Assembly (NCBI GenBank): GCA_005792285.1
Contig: SXSI01000017.1
Location: forward strand, 1 to 64,000
Reading direction: 5' to 3'
DNA from: Bacteroidota bacterium
GTDB taxonomy: Bacteria > Bacteroidota > Ignavibacteria > UBA10030 > UBA8401
Length of the DNA stretch: 64,000 nucleotides
Shown here: in pieces, positions 61,356 to 64,000 of the stretch
Layout of the letters: every line of letters begins with the position of its first letter
How positions within the stretch are numbered: position 1 is the first letter of the stretch
Notes under the pieces: model-generated
Seen by the model: only the letters and a program-made list of their open reading frames with translations
Told to the model about the DNA's origin: nothing
Database searches by the model: none
Position numbers and translations under genes: made by a program

Positions 61356-62102
61356 ATGAAGATATTGGTTTGCGTTAACCACGTTCCTGATACTACAACT
61401 AAAGTAAATGTAGCAAGTGATAATATTTCACTCGACGTAAATGGAGTTAACTTTATCTTAAATCCATACGATGATTTTGCGATTGAAGAAGCTTTAAAAA
61501 CAAAAGAAAAATTTGGCGGAGAAGTAGTTGTAGTTTCACTCGGAGGAGATTCACACAAAGAAACTTTACGAAAATCACTTGCAATGGGATGCGATAGAGC
61601 TGTGTTGTTAAAAGATTCTTACAGTAGAGATTCATTTTCAATTGCATTTGCTATTTCTGAATTTGCAAAATCATATTCCCCTGAAATAATTTTTATCGGA
61701 AAGCAATCTATAGATTATGATAATTCGCAAATGTGCGGACTTATCGCAACTTTTCTTGGATGGCAATCAGTTTCTGTTGTAGTAAAATTCGCGATTGAAG
61801 GAAATAGCGTTATTGCAGAAAGAGAAATTGAAGGTGGGCATGAAATTGTATCAGCAAAATTGCCCGCTGTAATTGCTGCACAAAAGGGATTAAACGAGCC
61901 ACGATATCCTTCATTAAAAGGAATAATGGAATCTAAACGAAAACCAATTGAAGAAATAAATCCTGAACAATGCGCAAATAAAATTAATGTGCTTCGTATG
62001 AGAAAGCCAACTGCAAAACAAAAAGGAAAAATTGTTGGAACAGATATTTCAGCAGTCCCTGAATTAATAAAGCTTCTGCATGAAGAAGCAAAAGTAATAT
62101 AA
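61356..62102 (+). CDS. etfB: Electron transfer flavoprotein beta subunit
   Basis: MKILVCVNHVPDTTTKVNV; NPYDDFAIEEAL; LPAVIAAQKGLNEPRYPSLKGIMESKRKPI. Confidence 0.95.
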   Translation: MKILVCVNHVPDTTTKVNVASDNISLDVNGVNFILNPYDDFAIEEALKTKEKFGGEVVVVSLGGDSHKETLRKSLAMGCDRAVLLKDSYSRDSFSIAFAISEFAKSYSPEIIFIGKQSIDYDNSQMCGLIATFLGWQSVSVVVKFAIEGNSVIAEREIEGGHEIVSAKLPAVIAAQKGLNEPRYPSLKGIMESKRKPIEEINPEQCANKINVLRMRKPTAKQKGKIVGTDISAVPELIKLLHEEAKVI

Positions 62103-62103
62103 A

Positions 62104-63072
62104 ATGAAAATTTTAGTTTTTGCAGAGCAACGAGATAATTGCTACAAAAAAACTGCATTCGAAGTTAGCCAAGCTGCGAGTAAAATTGCAGCTAAATTAA
62201 ATTCCGAAGTCATTGCTTTAACGATTGGAGAAAATATTTCATCAATCGCGCCGCAACTTGGAAATTATGGAATTAAAAAAGTTATTGTTGTTAATGAACC
62301 TCGATTAAAAAATTATTCAACTTCTGCATTCACTTCAATTGTAAATCAAATAGTAGAAAAAGAAAATGTGTCGGTAATATTTCTTCCTGCAAGTTCAATG
62401 GGAAAAGATCTCGCTCCATGTTTATCTGCGAAACTAAATGCCGGAGTTGCATCGGATTGTACTCAACTTAAAGTTGAAGATGGAAAAATAATCGCAACTC
62501 GTCCAGTATTTTCCGGAAAAGGATTTCTCGATTTAGAAATTACTTCAGAAAAAAAAATATTTACACTACGACCAAATGTTTTTACAATAAGTCAGACAAC
62601 TACTGAATTAGCAACAGTTGAAGAATTTAAACCACAGTTAGAAGAAAAAAATTTTTCAACAATAGTAACTGAGGTAAAGCAATCTTCGAGTAAAAAAGAT
62701 GTAACAGAAGCAGATATAATTGTAACTGGTGGAAGAGGATTAAAAAGCCCTGAAAATTTTGCGATGATAGAAAAATTAGCTGATACACTTGGGGCTGCGG
62801 TTGGTGCATCACGAGCAGTTGTAGATGCAGGTTGGAGACCACACGATGAACAAGTTGGACAAACCGGGAAAACAGTTTCTCCTTCACTTTATATTGCTGT
62901 TGCTGTTTCCGGAGCAGTTCAACATATGGCGGGGATGTCAACTTCAAAATATATTGTAGCTATAAATAAAGATAAGGACGCCCCTATTTTTTCAATTGCA
63001 GATTATGGTATTATTGGTGATGCTTTTGAAATTGTTCCTGCAATGATTGAAGAAATAAACAAGCTTAAATAA
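62104..63072 (+). CDS. etfA: Electron transfer flavoprotein alpha subunit
   Basis: LPASSMGKDLAPCLSAKLNAGVASDCT; GAAVGASRAVVDAGWRPHDEQVGQTGKTVSPSLYIAVAVSGAVQHMAGM. Confidence 0.96.
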   Translation: MKILVFAEQRDNCYKKTAFEVSQAASKIAAKLNSEVIALTIGENISSIAPQLGNYGIKKVIVVNEPRLKNYSTSAFTSIVNQIVEKENVSVIFLPASSMGKDLAPCLSAKLNAGVASDCTQLKVEDGKIIATRPVFSGKGFLDLEITSEKKIFTLRPNVFTISQTTTELATVEEFKPQLEEKNFSTIVTEVKQSSSKKDVTEADIIVTGGRGLKSPENFAMIEKLADTLGAAVGASRAVVDAGWRPHDEQVGQTGKTVSPSLYIAVAVSGAVQHMAGMSTSKYIVAINKDKDAPIFSIADYGIIGDAFEIVPAMIEEINKLK

Positions 63073-63133
63073 CCTTGTAACTTAATTTGATAATTCCCTA
63101 CTTTTTTATAATGTTATACTGAAAAGAAATTCA

Positions 63134-63706
63134 TTGGAAAAAATCGCAGTCGAAATATTAGGTCTTTCCTCAACACCAAGTCATGGTGGCGCTTACGCAT
63201 TATTACTTAAAGAAGTTAACGGAAATAGACAACTTCCAATAATTATTGGTGCATTAGAAGCAAGTTCAATTGCAATGGAAATGGAAGGAGTGAAACCGCC
63301 GCGACCACTAACTCACGACTTGATTCGAAATATAATTGAAAATTTAAGTTTGACAATTATTGATGTTATAATAAATGAATTGAGAGATGGAACATTTTAT
63401 GCAAAAATTAGTATCGAAAATCTTTCTCAAATAATTGAAATTGATTCTCGGCCAAGTGATGCAATTGCATTGGCTGTAAGATTTGGTTCTCCGATTTATG
63501 TTTCAGAAGATGTATTTGATGATGCAGGAGTTGTTGGTGATGATTCCGATGAGGGAGAAGAAAAAGCAGAAGTAGTTAGCAAACATCCCTCGGTAAAAGT
63601 TTCCGAGTTGGAACAATTAGAAAAAAAACTCCAAAAATTTATTGACGATGAAAATTACGAACAAGCTGCAAAAGTTCGAGACGAAATTAAAAAACATCAA
63701 CGCTGA
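63134..63706 (+). CDS. DUF151/BFN (bifunctional nuclease) domain protein with C-terminal UVR motif
   Basis: LPIIIGALEASSIAMEMEGVKPPRPLTHDLI..RPSDAIALAVRFGSPIYV; C-terminal LEQLEKKLQKFIDDENYEQAAKVRDEIKKHQ; TTG start. Confidence 0.9.
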   Translation: MEKIAVEILGLSSTPSHGGAYALLLKEVNGNRQLPIIIGALEASSIAMEMEGVKPPRPLTHDLIRNIIENLSLTIIDVIINELRDGTFYAKISIENLSQIIEIDSRPSDAIALAVRFGSPIYVSEDVFDDAGVVGDDSDEGEEKAEVVSKHPSVKVSELEQLEKKLQKFIDDENYEQAAKVRDEIKKHQR

Positions 63707-63724
63707 CATTAATCTGTAAAAAAA

Positions 63725-64000
63725 TTAAATTTTAATTCCCTTTACAATTGTAAGCATTTCACTTACAGCTTTATCCAATCCAACAAATATTGCCCGGCTC
63801 ATAATTGAGAAACCAATACTCACTTCGTAAATCGTTTTCAATTTAACAATTGGTAAAATATTTTCGTAATTCAAACCATGTCCGGCATTAACACGAAGTC
63901 CGAGAGAATTTGCAAAAATAGCACTTTCAGAAATTGAAGATAAAGTATTTTTTTTATCTTGCGAAGTAATTGCATTTGCATAAATTCCTGTGTGAAGCTC
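63725..64000 (-). CDS. pdxJ: Pyridoxine 5'-phosphate synthase PdxJ, C-terminal part (cut by window edge)
   Basis: Reverse-strand reading: ELHTGIYANAI...ANSLGLRVNAGHGLNYENILPIVKLKTIYEVSIGFSIMSRAIFVGLDKAVSEML. Confidence 0.93.
   Translation of the reverse strand, partial: ELHTGIYANAITSQDKKNTLSSISESAIFANSLGLRVNAGHGLNYENILPIVKLKTIYEVSIGFSIMSRAIFVGLDKAVSEMLTIVKGIKI

Overview
AT-rich bacterial chromosome window. The taxon is inferred to be Bacteroidota/Ignavibacteria-like, from 'NYPNPFNP...' type IX secretion C-terminal domains (CTDs), TTTG/TAnnTTTG-type promoters and weak Shine-Dalgarno signals. Most of it is conserved core genome. Contents in order: partial lepA; a cold-shock gene; a seven-repeat lipoprotein; a histidine-degradation (hut) cluster with a ubiE/menG gene inside it; a surface-protein locus (PEGA protein, cohesin-like lipoprotein, 2293-aa giant repeat protein with a dockerin-like module and a T9SS CTD); a phoB-phoR-pstSCAB-phoU cluster; a decayed interval; a DEAD-box helicase; yceI; an MFS-umuD-umuC-SRAP cassette; rpsT; a minus-strand run (TPR, GT2, LptE-like, sigma-54 regulator, SPOR, miaB); a complete mraZ-to-ftsZ dcw cluster; then a nucleotidyltransferase, metK, ahcY, etfBA, a DUF151/UVR protein and partial pdxJ. 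The items most worth following up are: (1) the cohesin-like/dockerin-like surface locus at 11.2-19.9 kb; (2) a full-length pstC frame with no ATG/GTG/TTG start, probably initiating at CTG 23193; (3) a deletion scar at about 26.95 kb that truncates two divergent genes, one also frameshifted by a 1-nt change in an A-run; (4) an uncharacterised membrane protein between murG and murC; (5) readable operators for MraZ and PhoB. I see no CRISPR array, rRNA, tRNA or transposase. No clearly new defence system is visible.
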